From: UBA6182 sp964479585
GTDB lineage: Bacteria; Bacillota_I; Bacilli_A; Erysipelotrichales; Erysipelotrichaceae
NCBI GenBank assembly: GCA_964479585.1
Contig: CAYZMP010000001.1
Coordinates: 1-64,000, forward strand
Direction of reading: 5' to 3'
Length of the DNA stretch: 64,000 bases
Position 1 is the first letter of the stretch. Every line of letters starts with the position of its first letter. The translations under genes and the position numbers were made by a program. Of the stretch, positions 43,843 through 52,047 are shown piece after piece. Below the pieces are notes generated by a model that was not told the DNA's origin, searched no databases, and saw only the letters and a list, made by a program, of their open reading frames with translations.

Positions 43843-44322
43843 TTAGTTGCTGTAGTTTACCTTGCAGACACCGCTACTTATTTCGCGCTTTGTCCACCAT
43901 AATCCAATTAGAATCAGCAATAAAGATATCAACTTATAAGGAAGGCCCGCCATTGGCAAGGCTATGACAGAAAAGGCAATACCGATACTTGCAAAAAAAG
44001 TAATCACGCATGTAGTACATCCATAGGTTAATACTCCAAATAATATCGAGAGAAAACCTAAGTTGGATCCTTTAGTATCTTTTCCTTTAATAGCTACATT
44101 TGCGGTGGATAATGAGAGTAGCAAGGCCGTCAATCCCGCCATCAATATATTTAGTCCAATGTTAAGGATGACTAAATATTGCCCATAGTCCATTTGCATT
44201 TGTGCATAGGACATGTTAAATCCGTCAAGTGTTGTATAAATAATCATAAAGAAAAGAAAAAATCCTAAAGTACGCATGACATATTTTTTTGTTTTAATAA
44301 GTTTTAAAGCTTCTTCAAACAT
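43843..44322 (-). CDS. Membrane protein with CTTC motif
   Basis: 159 residues, about four helices (22-40, 52-78, 90-118 and 122-142). The third helix begins GCTTCVITFFASIGIAF, two cysteines two residues apart at a membrane edge as in thiol-redox or metal transport helices. A further Cys sits near the C-terminus (GVCK). I do not recognise a defined family. AGAGGTG precedes the ATG. Monocistronic. Confidence 0.72.
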   Translation of the reverse strand: MFEEALKLIKTKKYVMRTLGFFLFFMIIYTTLDGFNMSYAQMQMDYGQYLVILNIGLNILMAGLTALLLSLSTANVAIKGKDTKGSNLGFLSILFGVLTYGCTTCVITFFASIGIAFSVIALPMAGLPYKLISLLLILIGLWWTKREISSGVCKVNYSN

Positions 44323-44412
44323 CTGTACACCTCTTCCAACGATATGATTGTAGCATAGGCTTTTTTAATTGAGTATCGATATGCCCGTCAATGACATCAT
44401 TGAAGTTAAAAA

Positions 44413-45147
44413 TTAAAACACTCGGATACGACTCCAATATTTTTCTAAAAAGACATCGTTTTTCTCTCGAGCTCCATCTAAGTTCCCACTATAAAATACA
44501 GGGACATCAACATTATCTTTAACTAAGTTATCAATGGTACAAACAACAAGTGCATGCATGATGTACCCTGCAGTTATGTTGCTTGTTGGACCAACCGGTT
44601 GATCAAGCCCTTTAATTTTTGTGGCTGCATCACCAAAGCGACTATGATTATCAAGGACAATATCACATAGTTCAAACAAGCGCTTATTACTTTTATGACG
44701 AGCGCTTTGACCTTTAGAGTACTCAACACTTGTTATGCAAATAGTAGGTATACCTCTTTCTTTGCATTCCATTGCCATTTCAATAGGTACTGCATTTCTT
44801 CCTGAGTTTGATACGATGATAACGACATCGTTGCTTGTTGGTCGATGATAATCCAAAATAAGCTTAGCATAATCAGTCAAACGCTCGACATGCTCTGATT
44901 TTGTTACTTCGTGATTGCCACTTACACCATCTTCAATCATGGCATACAGCGGAACCAAGCCTCCTGCACGATAGAATACTTCTTCCGCAATTAAATGAGA
45001 ATGGCCGGTACCAAAAGTATAAATCAACCCATCTTGTTTAATCACCAAACTCATTAATTGTGCAGCTTTGACAATGGTTTCTTTTTCTTGCTTTATTGTC
45101 TTTTGAATCAAATGCAATACTTCACTGTTAAATGTATCTAATATCAT
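44413..45147 (-). CDS. SIS domain phosphosugar-binding protein (UPF0309 type)
   Basis: 244 residues. The sugar-isomerase fold shows IYTFGTGHSHLIAEEVFYRAGG and VIIVSNSGRNAVPIEMA. Such proteins bind or isomerise phosphosugars, often aminosugars. I chose ATG 45147 because TGGAGG is 7 bases upstream; a TTG 6 bases earlier is too close. The SD can pair in a hairpin (45155-45180). It follows the Sel1/TPR gene by about 40 bases. Confidence 0.85.
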   Translation of the reverse strand: MILDTFNSEVLHLIQKTIKQEKETIVKAAQLMSLVIKQDGLIYTFGTGHSHLIAEEVFYRAGGLVPLYAMIEDGVSGNHEVTKSEHVERLTDYAKLILDYHRPTSNDVVIIVSNSGRNAVPIEMAMECKERGIPTICITSVEYSKGQSARHKSNKRLFELCDIVLDNHSRFGDAATKIKGLDQPVGPTSNITAGYIMHALVVCTIDNLVKDNVDVPVFYSGNLDGAREKNDVFLEKYWSRIRVF

Positions 45148-45154
45148 AAGCAAA

Positions 45155-45180
45155 CCTCCATAATAAGTATATCATGGAGG
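45155..45180 (-). promoter_or_regulatory. Hairpin that can hide the SIS gene ribosome site
   Basis: In the minus-strand transcript CCTCCAT (45180-45174) can pair perfectly with ATGGAGG (45161-45155), which holds the SD. The loop is 12 bases. There is no T tract after it, so a translational rather than terminator role is favoured. Confidence 0.45.
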
Positions 45181-45186
45181 CTTACT

Positions 45187-45849
45187 TTAACTAATAGAAC
45201 TATAGAAAGTGGTTAACATTCTTTGTGCAAATTCGTTGTTTTGAGCTGCGGCATCTTTTAAGTATTTAATGCCTAAATCAGTATTTTTCTCTACATGTTG
45301 CCCTTTTAAATAGGAAGCACCAAGAATAGCTTGTGCTAGATCGTTTCCTTGTTGTGATAAAGCATATGCAAATCCTAATCCAATAAGCGGAAGTTTATAC
45401 TCTTCAATAATACCAATCATCAACATGTTTATGTCATGGTCTTGTTCATTTAAATACGATTGGATAATTGCGGATAAAGAAATTGTTTGCTGTTGGGTTA
45501 AATGATCAGGAGCAGAAAGCTCTAAACTTGCAAGCACAATATCAAGTGATTTAGTGAAGTTATCATCAATGTCTTTATCAAATATTGACATATGCGCTTG
45601 TCCAAAGATAAGTGCTTGTAACACATTATAACTGGATGAATAAAACGAGAATTTTGCACGAATAATTTCTTCATTGTTTGGATGGTGTATTAATCCTAAG
45701 TCAAGCAAATCTATTGCAGTTTCATATTGCTGATTAAAGTGTAGGAAGCTTGCTGATTTAATATAATCAATTGCAGGATAACTTCCTTGTTTGTACTTAT
45801 TAAGTATTTCCTGTTTTTTACTTTGGATATAATCGTTTTCTAATTTCAT
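45187..45849 (-). CDS. Sel1/TPR-like repeat protein
   Basis: 220 residues, soluble, helical. A TPR-like unit (YETAIDLLDLGLIHHPNNEEI) is near residue 42; C-terminal Sel1-like repeats include AQAILGASYLKGQHVEKNTDLGIKYLKDAAAQNNEFAQRML. Such repeats mediate protein contacts; no partner is evident. ATG 45849 follows AAGGAG; a GTG at 45855 overlaps that site. First of a two-gene unit with the SIS gene. Confidence 0.75.
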   Translation of the reverse strand: MKLENDYIQSKKQEILNKYKQGSYPAIDYIKSASFLHFNQQYETAIDLLDLGLIHHPNNEEIIRAKFSFYSSSYNVLQALIFGQAHMSIFDKDIDDNFTKSLDIVLASLELSAPDHLTQQQTISLSAIIQSYLNEQDHDINMLMIGIIEEYKLPLIGLGFAYALSQQGNDLAQAILGASYLKGQHVEKNTDLGIKYLKDAAAQNNEFAQRMLTTFYSSIS

Positions 45850-45882
45850 GGCCACTCCTTATTTTTTCCACCTATAAAAATC

Positions 45883-45910
45883 ATTATAAGTATGTGTCTC
45901 AATAATGCAA
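45883..45910 (-). promoter_or_regulatory. Promoter of the Sel1/TPR-SIS unit
   Basis: On the minus strand TTGCAT (45910-45905), 16 bases, TATAAT (45888-45883). Confidence 0.55.
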
Positions 45911-45966
45911 TGATATCGAAGCAAGTTTAAGCAAGTTGATAAAAATATGGGAAAAATCTGATGAGT

Positions 45967-45995
45967 TTTCCACAATTAGTAAAAAAGTATATAAT
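45967..45995 (+). promoter_or_regulatory. Promoter of the HAD-EIIC unit
   Basis: TTTCCA (45967-45972), 17 bases, TATAAT (45990-45995). The -35 is weak. Confidence 0.4.
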
Positions 45996-46035
45996 ATGAT
46001 AGGATTTTGTAGGGAATAAGATATGAAGGAGTAAT

Positions 46036-46692
46036 ATGAAGAAAAAATTAGTAATATTTGATATGGATGGTGTATTAATAGATAGTGAAAGAATGAGTGA
46101 TGCCTGTTGGCAAATTACTTTAAGTGATCATAATATTGCATTTACAGATGAAAAGAGAAGCCAGTTAGTGGGAATGTCCATTGAAAATGCTCATGTTTTT
46201 TTTAAAGAAGAAATTGGTAGTGCCTATACTTTTGATCAATTAAAAGAATACCAAATTAATGTTCAAAAAGAATATGTGAAAAATCATCCTATTACTGTCA
46301 AAGAGGGTATACTGGATTTGATTGATATATTAAAAGAGCATGATGTAAACATTGCCGTTGCAAGTTCCACAACAAAGCAACGTGGTATTGATCGTTTAAA
46401 ACAAAGTGGATTGTATGGTATGTTTGATTATTATATTTTTGGTGATATGGTCAAACAAACAAAACCTGATCCTGAAATATTTTTAAAAGTAGTTGAACAT
46501 TTTAACTATGATATTAAAGAGACTGTTGTGTTTGAGGACTCCTATTATGGTGTCAAAGCCGCAAATAATGCTAATATAGATGTTGTGTGGTTAAAAGACA
46601 TGGTGGACATTGATAAAATGGGTGATGTATCTTATATTGAAAAATTTACAAGTGCTCATCAAGCCATTTCTTTAATGAAAAAACTTATATAA
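46036..46692 (+). CDS. HAD family phosphatase (beta-phosphoglucomutase-like)
   Basis: 218 residues. The catalytic FDMDGVLIDSE has Asp9 and Asp11. VASSTTKQRG and KPDPEIFLK are motifs II and III, followed by FEDSYYGVKAA. The helical cap (about 20-85) places it in the beta-PGM subgroup, which includes sugar-phosphate and nucleotide phosphatases. GAAGGAG precedes the ATG. It sits 19 bases before an EIIC-like gene, with psuG beyond it on the opposite strand, so a sugar or pseudouridine phosphate substrate is possible. Confidence 0.9.
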   Translation: MKKKLVIFDMDGVLIDSERMSDACWQITLSDHNIAFTDEKRSQLVGMSIENAHVFFKEEIGSAYTFDQLKEYQINVQKEYVKNHPITVKEGILDLIDILKEHDVNIAVASSTTKQRGIDRLKQSGLYGMFDYYIFGDMVKQTKPDPEIFLKVVEHFNYDIKETVVFEDSYYGVKAANNANIDVVWLKDMVDIDKMGDVSYIEKFTSAHQAISLMKKLI

Positions 46693-46700
46693 TATAAGTT
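46682..46700 (+). other. Intercistronic hairpin with the HAD stop codon in its loop
   Basis: AACTTATA (46682-46689) and TATAAGTT (46693-46700) form a perfect 8-bp stem; the loop is exactly the TAA stop. The SD of the next gene follows at once. No T tract, so it is probably not a terminator. Confidence 0.5.
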
Positions 46701-46711
46701 AGGAGAGCAAA

Positions 46712-47728
46712 ATGGTTAAAACAAACAAGATTTACACGTACATTGTGGATAGTTTATCAGCCATGTCTATTGGGTTGTTTTCAACACTTATTATTGGAGT
46801 AATATTAGAAAACATTGGAAATGCTATTGTTGATATAAGTGTAGTATCCTTTGTAAGTGAGCCATTAGTTGCAATTGGTGTTGCGGCAAAAAGCATGGTA
46901 GGTCCTGCGATAGCGGTTGCGATTGCATATAAAATGAGCAAAAACTTACTTATTATTGGAGCCAGCAGTGTGGTTGGTCTTTTGGGGTATGCTAGCGGAG
47001 GTCCTATTGGAGGTTATTTATCTACCGTTATTGCTATTGAAGCAGGATCGTTGTTATCGAAAAACAACCCATTAAGAATATTGTTGGTACCATTTGTAGT
47101 GCTTGTTACAGGATATGTTTCAGCAATAACCCTTGGACAATATGCTGGATACATAATGCAAGGGATTGGAATGCTTGTTAATGAAACGACGACGACTCAT
47201 CCACTAATCATGAGTATGTCGATAGCATTGATTATGGGAGTGCTACTAACATCACCATTATCAAGTGCGGCAATTTCCATTATGCTTCAACTAAGTGGAC
47301 TTGCAGCTGGTGCTGCAACAGTTGGGTGTTGTGTGCAAATGGTTGGTTTTGCTAGTATGGGAAGAAAAGTAAACTCACTTGGTTCTACGATTGCTGTTGG
47401 TTTAGGTACGTCTATGTTGCAAATTAAAAACATACTACTAAATCCTTGGCTAATTGTACCTCCAATGTTAGCTTCAGTACTTATTGCACCAATTGGGACG
47501 ATTATTTTTCAACTATCAAGCAATCCTGAAGGTGCAGGAATGGGCACGAGTGGTTTAGTTGGACCATTAATGATATTTACAACCATGGGGTTTACTACAA
47601 CATCAATTCTTGGAGTTATCCTTGTCTTGTTTGTTTTACCCATTATCGTTGTACAACTGTTTTATCATGCACTATTAAAAAAGAATAAAGTAAAAGATTA
47701 TCAACTTAAAATAGATATTGATAATTAA
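46712..47728 (+). CDS. PTS EIIC-like / PfoR-type membrane transporter
   Basis: 338 residues, about ten membrane helices, many Gly-rich: GLLGYASGGPIGGYLSTVIAIEAGS, LLTSPLSSAAIS and GVLLTSPL. The pattern fits the PTS_EIIC_2/PfoR group, which lacks EIIA and EIIB domains. TAGGAGAG precedes the ATG. Its stop overlaps the psuG stop by 3 bases in convergent orientation. The substrate is unknown; a ribosyl or nucleoside compound is my inference from the neighbours. Confidence 0.75.
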   Translation: MVKTNKIYTYIVDSLSAMSIGLFSTLIIGVILENIGNAIVDISVVSFVSEPLVAIGVAAKSMVGPAIAVAIAYKMSKNLLIIGASSVVGLLGYASGGPIGGYLSTVIAIEAGSLLSKNNPLRILLVPFVVLVTGYVSAITLGQYAGYIMQGIGMLVNETTTTHPLIMSMSIALIMGVLLTSPLSSAAISIMLQLSGLAAGAATVGCCVQMVGFASMGRKVNSLGSTIAVGLGTSMLQIKNILLNPWLIVPPMLASVLIAPIGTIIFQLSSNPEGAGMGTSGLVGPLMIFTTMGFTTTSILGVILVLFVLPIIVVQLFYHALLKKNKVKDYQLKIDIDN

Positions 47729-48639
47729 CGAAGTTTAGTTAAAGCTACCGCAATTTTTGCGGCTACCTGTGCATTATTTATAACTAATGCTTTATTAGCA
47801 ATCACTGATTTGCCATCAGTATGTTTATGTAAGTAAGCAAGTAAATAAGGAGTAACATCTTTACCTTTAATATTTTCTTTAATGGAAGAAGCAATGGCTT
47901 CTTTTATTTTTGTGCGAATAAAGTCAGGATCCATTTCAAACTCCTCTGGTATAGGGTTTGCTATGAGCGTTCCATTGGTGATTTTTAGTTTATCTTTAGT
48001 AAGAATAATTTCTGCTATTTCTTGTGCATCTTTTGCCATGTAATCAACAAGAAGTCCACTATCCCTTGTGTAAAAATCCGGGAAGGCAGTGGTTTGATAG
48101 CCTAATATAGAAACACCATGTGTTTCTAGCACTTCTTTGGTTTTTTCAAGATCTAAAATAGATTTGGCTCCTGAGCAAACAACATTCACATTGGTTTGAG
48201 CAAGTTCAAGTAAATCAGCGGACACATCCATGGTTGTTTCTCCATGTTTGTGTACACCACCAATGCCACCAGTCGCAAACAATTTGATGTTTGCCATTGC
48301 TGCAAACATCATGGTTGTCGCAACAGTGGTAGCTCCATCTTGTTTTGTAGCTAAGGTTGAAATGACATCTCGTCTGCTAACTTTTGTAATGGATTTGTTT
48401 GTTGCGAAATATTCAAGGTCATCTTGGTTCATCCCAACTAATATTTTTCCATTACGAATACCGATGGTGGCTGGTATAGCACCTTCTTTGTAAATGATAT
48501 CTTCGCAAGCTTTGGCAGTTTCTAAGTTTTCAGGATAATTAAACCCATGAGATATAATCGTTGACTCTAAAGCAACAACTGCTTTGTTGGTGTTTAGTGC
48601 TTCCAAAACTTCTGGTTTAATTTGTAAATAGTCATTCAT
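47725..48639 (-). CDS. psuG: Pseudouridine-5'-phosphate glycosidase
   Basis: Splits pseudouridine 5'-phosphate into uracil and ribose-5-phosphate. 304 residues. ALESTIISHGFNYPENLETA, EGAIPATIGIRNGKI, VSRRDV and FATGGIGGVHKHGETTMDVS are diagnostic. GAGGAT precedes the ATG. The kinase PsuK that normally supplies the substrate is not in this window. It is convergent with the EIIC-like gene. Confidence 0.94.
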   Translation of the reverse strand: MNDYLQIKPEVLEALNTNKAVVALESTIISHGFNYPENLETAKACEDIIYKEGAIPATIGIRNGKILVGMNQDDLEYFATNKSITKVSRRDVISTLATKQDGATTVATTMMFAAMANIKLFATGGIGGVHKHGETTMDVSADLLELAQTNVNVVCSGAKSILDLEKTKEVLETHGVSILGYQTTAFPDFYTRDSGLLVDYMAKDAQEIAEIILTKDKLKITNGTLIANPIPEEFEMDPDFIRTKIKEAIASSIKENIKGKDVTPYLLAYLHKHTDGKSVIANKALVINNAQVAAKIAVALTKLR

Positions 48640-48725
48640 AAATTAATCCTCTTTTCCTAATCATACATTCATTATACTAAATAATCGTTTAATAATCTTT
48701 TAAGATTTTTTAGTGATAAGTGTTG

Positions 48726-48753
48726 TTGACATAAGGTGGTAATTTGATACAAT
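48726..48753 (+). promoter_or_regulatory. Promoter of cadC-cadA
   Basis: TTGACA (48726-48731), 16 bases, TGA-TACAAT (48745-48753). Confidence 0.7.
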
Positions 48754-48777
48754 ATATATGAATATGTGCTCATATAT
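48754..48777 (+). promoter_or_regulatory. ArsR/CadC-type operator
   Basis: ATATATGA and TCATATAT form a perfect 8-bp inverted repeat with 8 bases between, directly after the -10. This is the usual place and AT-rich character of ArsR/SmtB-family operators. Confidence 0.6.
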
Positions 48778-48793
48778 TAAATTGAGGAAAGTT

Positions 48794-49147
48794 ATGAAAA
48801 CACCTACAAAATGTGATTGTCAAATCATTCATCATGATATTGTTGATGAAGTTAAAAAGCAAATACCAAAGAAAAGTGATATCGATATGTTGTCAAACTT
48901 CTATTCGGCATTAAAAGACCCCACAAGACTAAAAATCTTACATGCACTATTTGTGTCTAAAATGTGTGTGTGTGATATTGCGGCTTTGTTAAACATGACA
49001 CAATCAGCTATTTCTCACCAGTTAAAAGTATTGAAAACTGTTCATTTAGTTGACTATGATAAACAAGGAAAAGTCGTTTATTATTTTTTAAAGGATGATC
49101 ATATCCGTACCATTATAAACCAATCATTAAAACATATAAAGGAGTAA
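48794..49147 (+). CDS. cadC: ArsR/SmtB family metal-sensing repressor (CadC-like)
   Basis: 117 residues with winged helix MTQSAISHQLKVLK. The alpha-3N metal site is present: Cys7 and Cys9 with Cys58 and Cys60 in MCVCDIA, as in CadC, which senses Cd, Pb and Zn. Asp101, His103, His114 and Glu117 near the C-terminus could form the alpha-5 zinc site. ATG 48794 follows GAGGAAAG; the in-frame ATG at 48758 lies within the operator and has no SD. It represses its operon until metal binds. Confidence 0.93.
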   Translation: MKTPTKCDCQIIHHDIVDEVKKQIPKKSDIDMLSNFYSALKDPTRLKILHALFVSKMCVCDIAALLNMTQSAISHQLKVLKTVHLVDYDKQGKVVYYFLKDDHIRTIINQSLKHIKE

Positions 49148-49151
49148 CGCA

Positions 49152-51227
49152 TTGAAGAAGAAGTATTATTTACAAGGATTAAACTGTGCTAACTGTGCAG
49201 TTAAAATACAAGATAAGGTTGCACAACTTGATGGTGTAACTTTATCTCATGTTGATTTTGCGGCAAGCACTTTAATACTTGAGTTTGATAATTCTCAAAA
49301 AGAAACTCAAATTGAAAAAAAGGCTAAGCAAATCGTAAAAGACATTGAACCAGATGTGCTGTTTTCTAACAGTAAACCATCGTTTGAATCTGAGCAATTT
49401 TTAAGTATTTCAAATAAAATGATGATGGTTGGTGGGTTGCTTTTTTTTATAGCTCTTTTTGTATCTGAACCAACGATTCAACTTTATTTATTTGTCGCTG
49501 CTTATGTTTTTAGTGGGTATGATATTTTATACAAAGCCTTTAGAAACACCATTAGCTTTCAATGGTTTGATGAAAACTTTTTAATGAGTGTTGCAACATT
49601 AGGTGCTTTTGCAATTAATGAGTACCCTGAAGCTATCACAGTTATGTTGTTTTATAAAGTAGGTGAATTTTTCCAAAATCGTTCAGTTGCAAAATCTAGA
49701 CAATCTATTGTGGATTTATTAGAAATTGCACCACAACAAGCCACAATCATTAAGGATGACTTGCATGTAAATGTTCATCCAACAAAAGTGAGTGTAGGAG
49801 ATATTGTGTATGTTAAAGCAGGAGATAATATTCCTGTCGATGGATATATTGTAGAAGGAGCTACTTCACTTGATGTCTCAAGTTTAACGGGTGAATCACA
49901 ACCTGTGGATGTCATGATAAAGGATGAAGTATATGCTGGTTCACTAAACTTAATGTCACCAATTAAAATTTTAGTAACAAAAACATATGATCAATCTGCA
50001 ATTTCAAAGATGATTGAGCTAGTTGAAGGGGCGTCTTTAAAAAAAGCAAAGACAGAAAAATTCATTACAAAGTTTGCAAAAGTGTATACCCCAATTGTGG
50101 TATTGTTAGCGTTTTTATTATGGATAATTCCTGTTGTATTTTTCTTAGAGCCATCAAATGTGTGGTTGTATCGTAGTTTGGTCTTTTTAGTAATATCTTG
50201 TCCTTGTGCACTAGTTATTTCAATACCGTTGAGTTATTTTTCCGCTATTGGTGTAGCTTCAAAAAAAGGAATTCTTATTAAAGGGGCTCAATATTTAGAG
50301 ACATTGTATAATGTGGATACGATTTTATTTGATAAAACTGGAACATTAACTAAAGGAATCTTTGAAGTTGAAAAAGTAAAAGCATTCTTTGGCTATAGTG
50401 AACAAGAAGTTATCGATATTGCAGTTGCTGTTGAGAAACATTCTAATCATCCAATTGCAAAATCAATTACTCGTTCAATGAGTGCAAAAAACCAACTTCA
50501 AGCAAAAGAAATTAAGGAGCTTGCTGGATTTGGATTAAAAGCAACCGTAAACAACCAACAAGTTATTGTTGGTAGTGAGCGTTTACTTCAAGAGTTTGAA
50601 GTTAGTGTGCCTTTTTCAAATGAAAGATTCACAAGTATTTATGTCGTCGTTGATCAACAATGTATTGGTGAAATTGTTATGGCTGATCGACTAAAAGAAG
50701 ATAGTGCCTTCGCGATTGAACAATTAAGAAAACAAGATATTCATAATTTGCTAATTTTATCTGGTGATAAACAGCCAATTGTGGATGCTATTCAAAACAA
50801 GTTAGGATTAAACAATAGCTATGGACAACTATTACCACATCAAAAACTAGATATTGTAAATGAAGTCATTGCTAGACAACCTTCTTTAAAAAAGGTTGCG
50901 TATGTTGGGGATGGAATTAACGATGCAGCAACACTTGCAAATGTAGATGTTGGAATAGCCATGGGTGGTCTTGGAAGTGACATTGCCATTGAATCAGCGG
51001 ATATTATTATTGTGAATGATGAACCATCTAAAATTGCAGAGGTTATTGCTATTGCACGTAAAACTCGCAAAATAGTTATGCAAAACATAGTTATGGCTAT
51101 GGGAGTTAAATTGCTTTTTCTTTTTTTTGGAGCGTTAGGATTAGCTACGCTTTGGGAAGCTGTGTTTGCCGATGTAGGGGTTGCAATCTTAGCTGTATTT
51201 AATGCGACAAGAATTTTAAAGCAATAA
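49152..51227 (+). CDS. cadA: Zn/Cd/Pb-exporting P1B-2 ATPase
   Basis: 691 residues. An N-terminal HMA domain with CANC at 12-15, then TGES at 247-250, the membrane metal motif C350-P-C352, phosphorylation DKTGTLT with Asp394 and the HP locus SNHPIAKS. The last helix segment has WEAVFADVGVAILAVFNA, whose Asp is typical of Zn/Cd/Pb pumps. The start is TTG 49152, 7 bases after AAGGAG. It exports divalent metal and is controlled by the cadC product. Confidence 0.95.
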   Translation: MKKKYYLQGLNCANCAVKIQDKVAQLDGVTLSHVDFAASTLILEFDNSQKETQIEKKAKQIVKDIEPDVLFSNSKPSFESEQFLSISNKMMMVGGLLFFIALFVSEPTIQLYLFVAAYVFSGYDILYKAFRNTISFQWFDENFLMSVATLGAFAINEYPEAITVMLFYKVGEFFQNRSVAKSRQSIVDLLEIAPQQATIIKDDLHVNVHPTKVSVGDIVYVKAGDNIPVDGYIVEGATSLDVSSLTGESQPVDVMIKDEVYAGSLNLMSPIKILVTKTYDQSAISKMIELVEGASLKKAKTEKFITKFAKVYTPIVVLLAFLLWIIPVVFFLEPSNVWLYRSLVFLVISCPCALVISIPLSYFSAIGVASKKGILIKGAQYLETLYNVDTILFDKTGTLTKGIFEVEKVKAFFGYSEQEVIDIAVAVEKHSNHPIAKSITRSMSAKNQLQAKEIKELAGFGLKATVNNQQVIVGSERLLQEFEVSVPFSNERFTSIYVVVDQQCIGEIVMADRLKEDSAFAIEQLRKQDIHNLLILSGDKQPIVDAIQNKLGLNNSYGQLLPHQKLDIVNEVIARQPSLKKVAYVGDGINDAATLANVDVGIAMGGLGSDIAIESADIIIVNDEPSKIAEVIAIARKTRKIVMQNIVMAMGVKLLFLFFGALGLATLWEAVFADVGVAILAVFNATRILKQ

Positions 51228-51256
51228 AAAAACACATCCAACGATGTGCTTTTTTG
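51226..51256 (+). terminator. Terminator of cadC-cadA
   Basis: CACATC (51233-51238) pairs with GATGTG (51243-51248) around 4 bases; flanking A and T runs lengthen the stem. Confidence 0.75.
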
Positions 51257-51259
51257 TGC

Positions 51260-51307
51260 CCTTCGTAGATTAGGCAAAAGCCTATGGGTGGGGGGAAACT
51301 ACGAAGG
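51260..51307. other. Compact unexplained RNA-like fold
   Basis: A perfect 9-bp outer stem (51260-51268 with 51299-51307) encloses a 5-bp hairpin TAGGC-AAAA-GCCTA (51271-51284) and a G-rich strand (51285-51295) ending in AAA. It lies outside both neighbouring terminators, so it is not one of them. I match it to no riboswitch or small RNA that I know. A minus-strand TACAAT about 20 bases away could be a -10. Confidence 0.45.
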
Positions 51308-51394
51308 ACGTGATTATTGTACTACAAAAAGTATTGTTTGTCTTGCGTTTCCAAGAAAAAAGTACACTTAATTTATGAAATATTCACCAAAGAA

Positions 51395-51422
51395 AAACAA
51401 AAAATCAGCTTTTGGCTGATTT
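51395..51422 (-). terminator. Terminator of the LiaF-like gene
   Basis: On the minus strand, an 8-bp stem (51422-51415 with 51409-51402), a 5-base loop and a T run. The gene's stop codon overlaps the first arm. Confidence 0.8.
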
Positions 51423-51939
51423 AGTCTTTTAGTTCTTCCACAAAGCTTTCAGCGTTATCCAAAACATCCTCAGCTTGATCTTTAATGTCATCATTTATTT
51501 CTTGCGTTAATGATGCTCTTCTAATGCTTAATCCCGCAAAATGCAAATCGTGTTTTACAATGAGTGTTGGTTGATTATCTGTCGTTTCTTCCTCAGCTTG
51601 ATTGCTTACACCAGCATTTTTTACGGTACCAATGGTTTTAACAACCCAATTATCAGGAACAATAATGTCTATTCCAGAAAAATGAGCGAAAATCTTTAAC
51701 GTACCAAGATTATCTTTTAAGGTAGCGTTTCTAAAATCAATGGCTAAACCTCCAAAACTAGCAGCCAATGATTCTGTCTCAAACTCATCAGTAATTATAA
51801 CTTTATCACCAGTGAACTTGTATTTCTTATTATAAGGCTTCATTTTTTTGTTTAGTAAGTTTGCTGAATAGGCTACTGCCGTTGTGGCTGTTAGAGCAGT
51901 TAAAGCACCTATTGTAGCAAGTACATGTTTTTTCTTCAT
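51421..51939 (-). CDS. LiaF-like C-terminal domain protein, membrane-anchored
   Basis: 172 residues: an N-terminal helix (about 5-25), then a beta-rich domain like the C-terminal part of LiaF/DUF2154. LAASFGGLAIDFRNATL, KIFAHFSGIDIIVPDNWVV and LHFAGLSIRR are the repeating strands. In Bacillus, LiaF restrains the LiaRS envelope-stress system; no two-component genes are here. AAAGGAT precedes the ATG. Domain assignment is good, role uncertain. Confidence 0.72.
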   Translation of the reverse strand: MKKKHVLATIGALTALTATTAVAYSANLLNKKMKPYNKKYKFTGDKVIITDEFETESLAASFGGLAIDFRNATLKDNLGTLKIFAHFSGIDIIVPDNWVVKTIGTVKNAGVSNQAEEETTDNQPTLIVKHDLHFAGLSIRRASLTQEINDDIKDQAEDVLDNAESFVEELKD

Positions 51940-52047
51940 AAGGCAATCCTTTCTTTATGTTTTTACTTAATTATTGTATCATATTAAGGGATTGATGATA
52001 ACTTATACACTGTGTTATTCATATACATACACCAAAAAAGGAGAATT

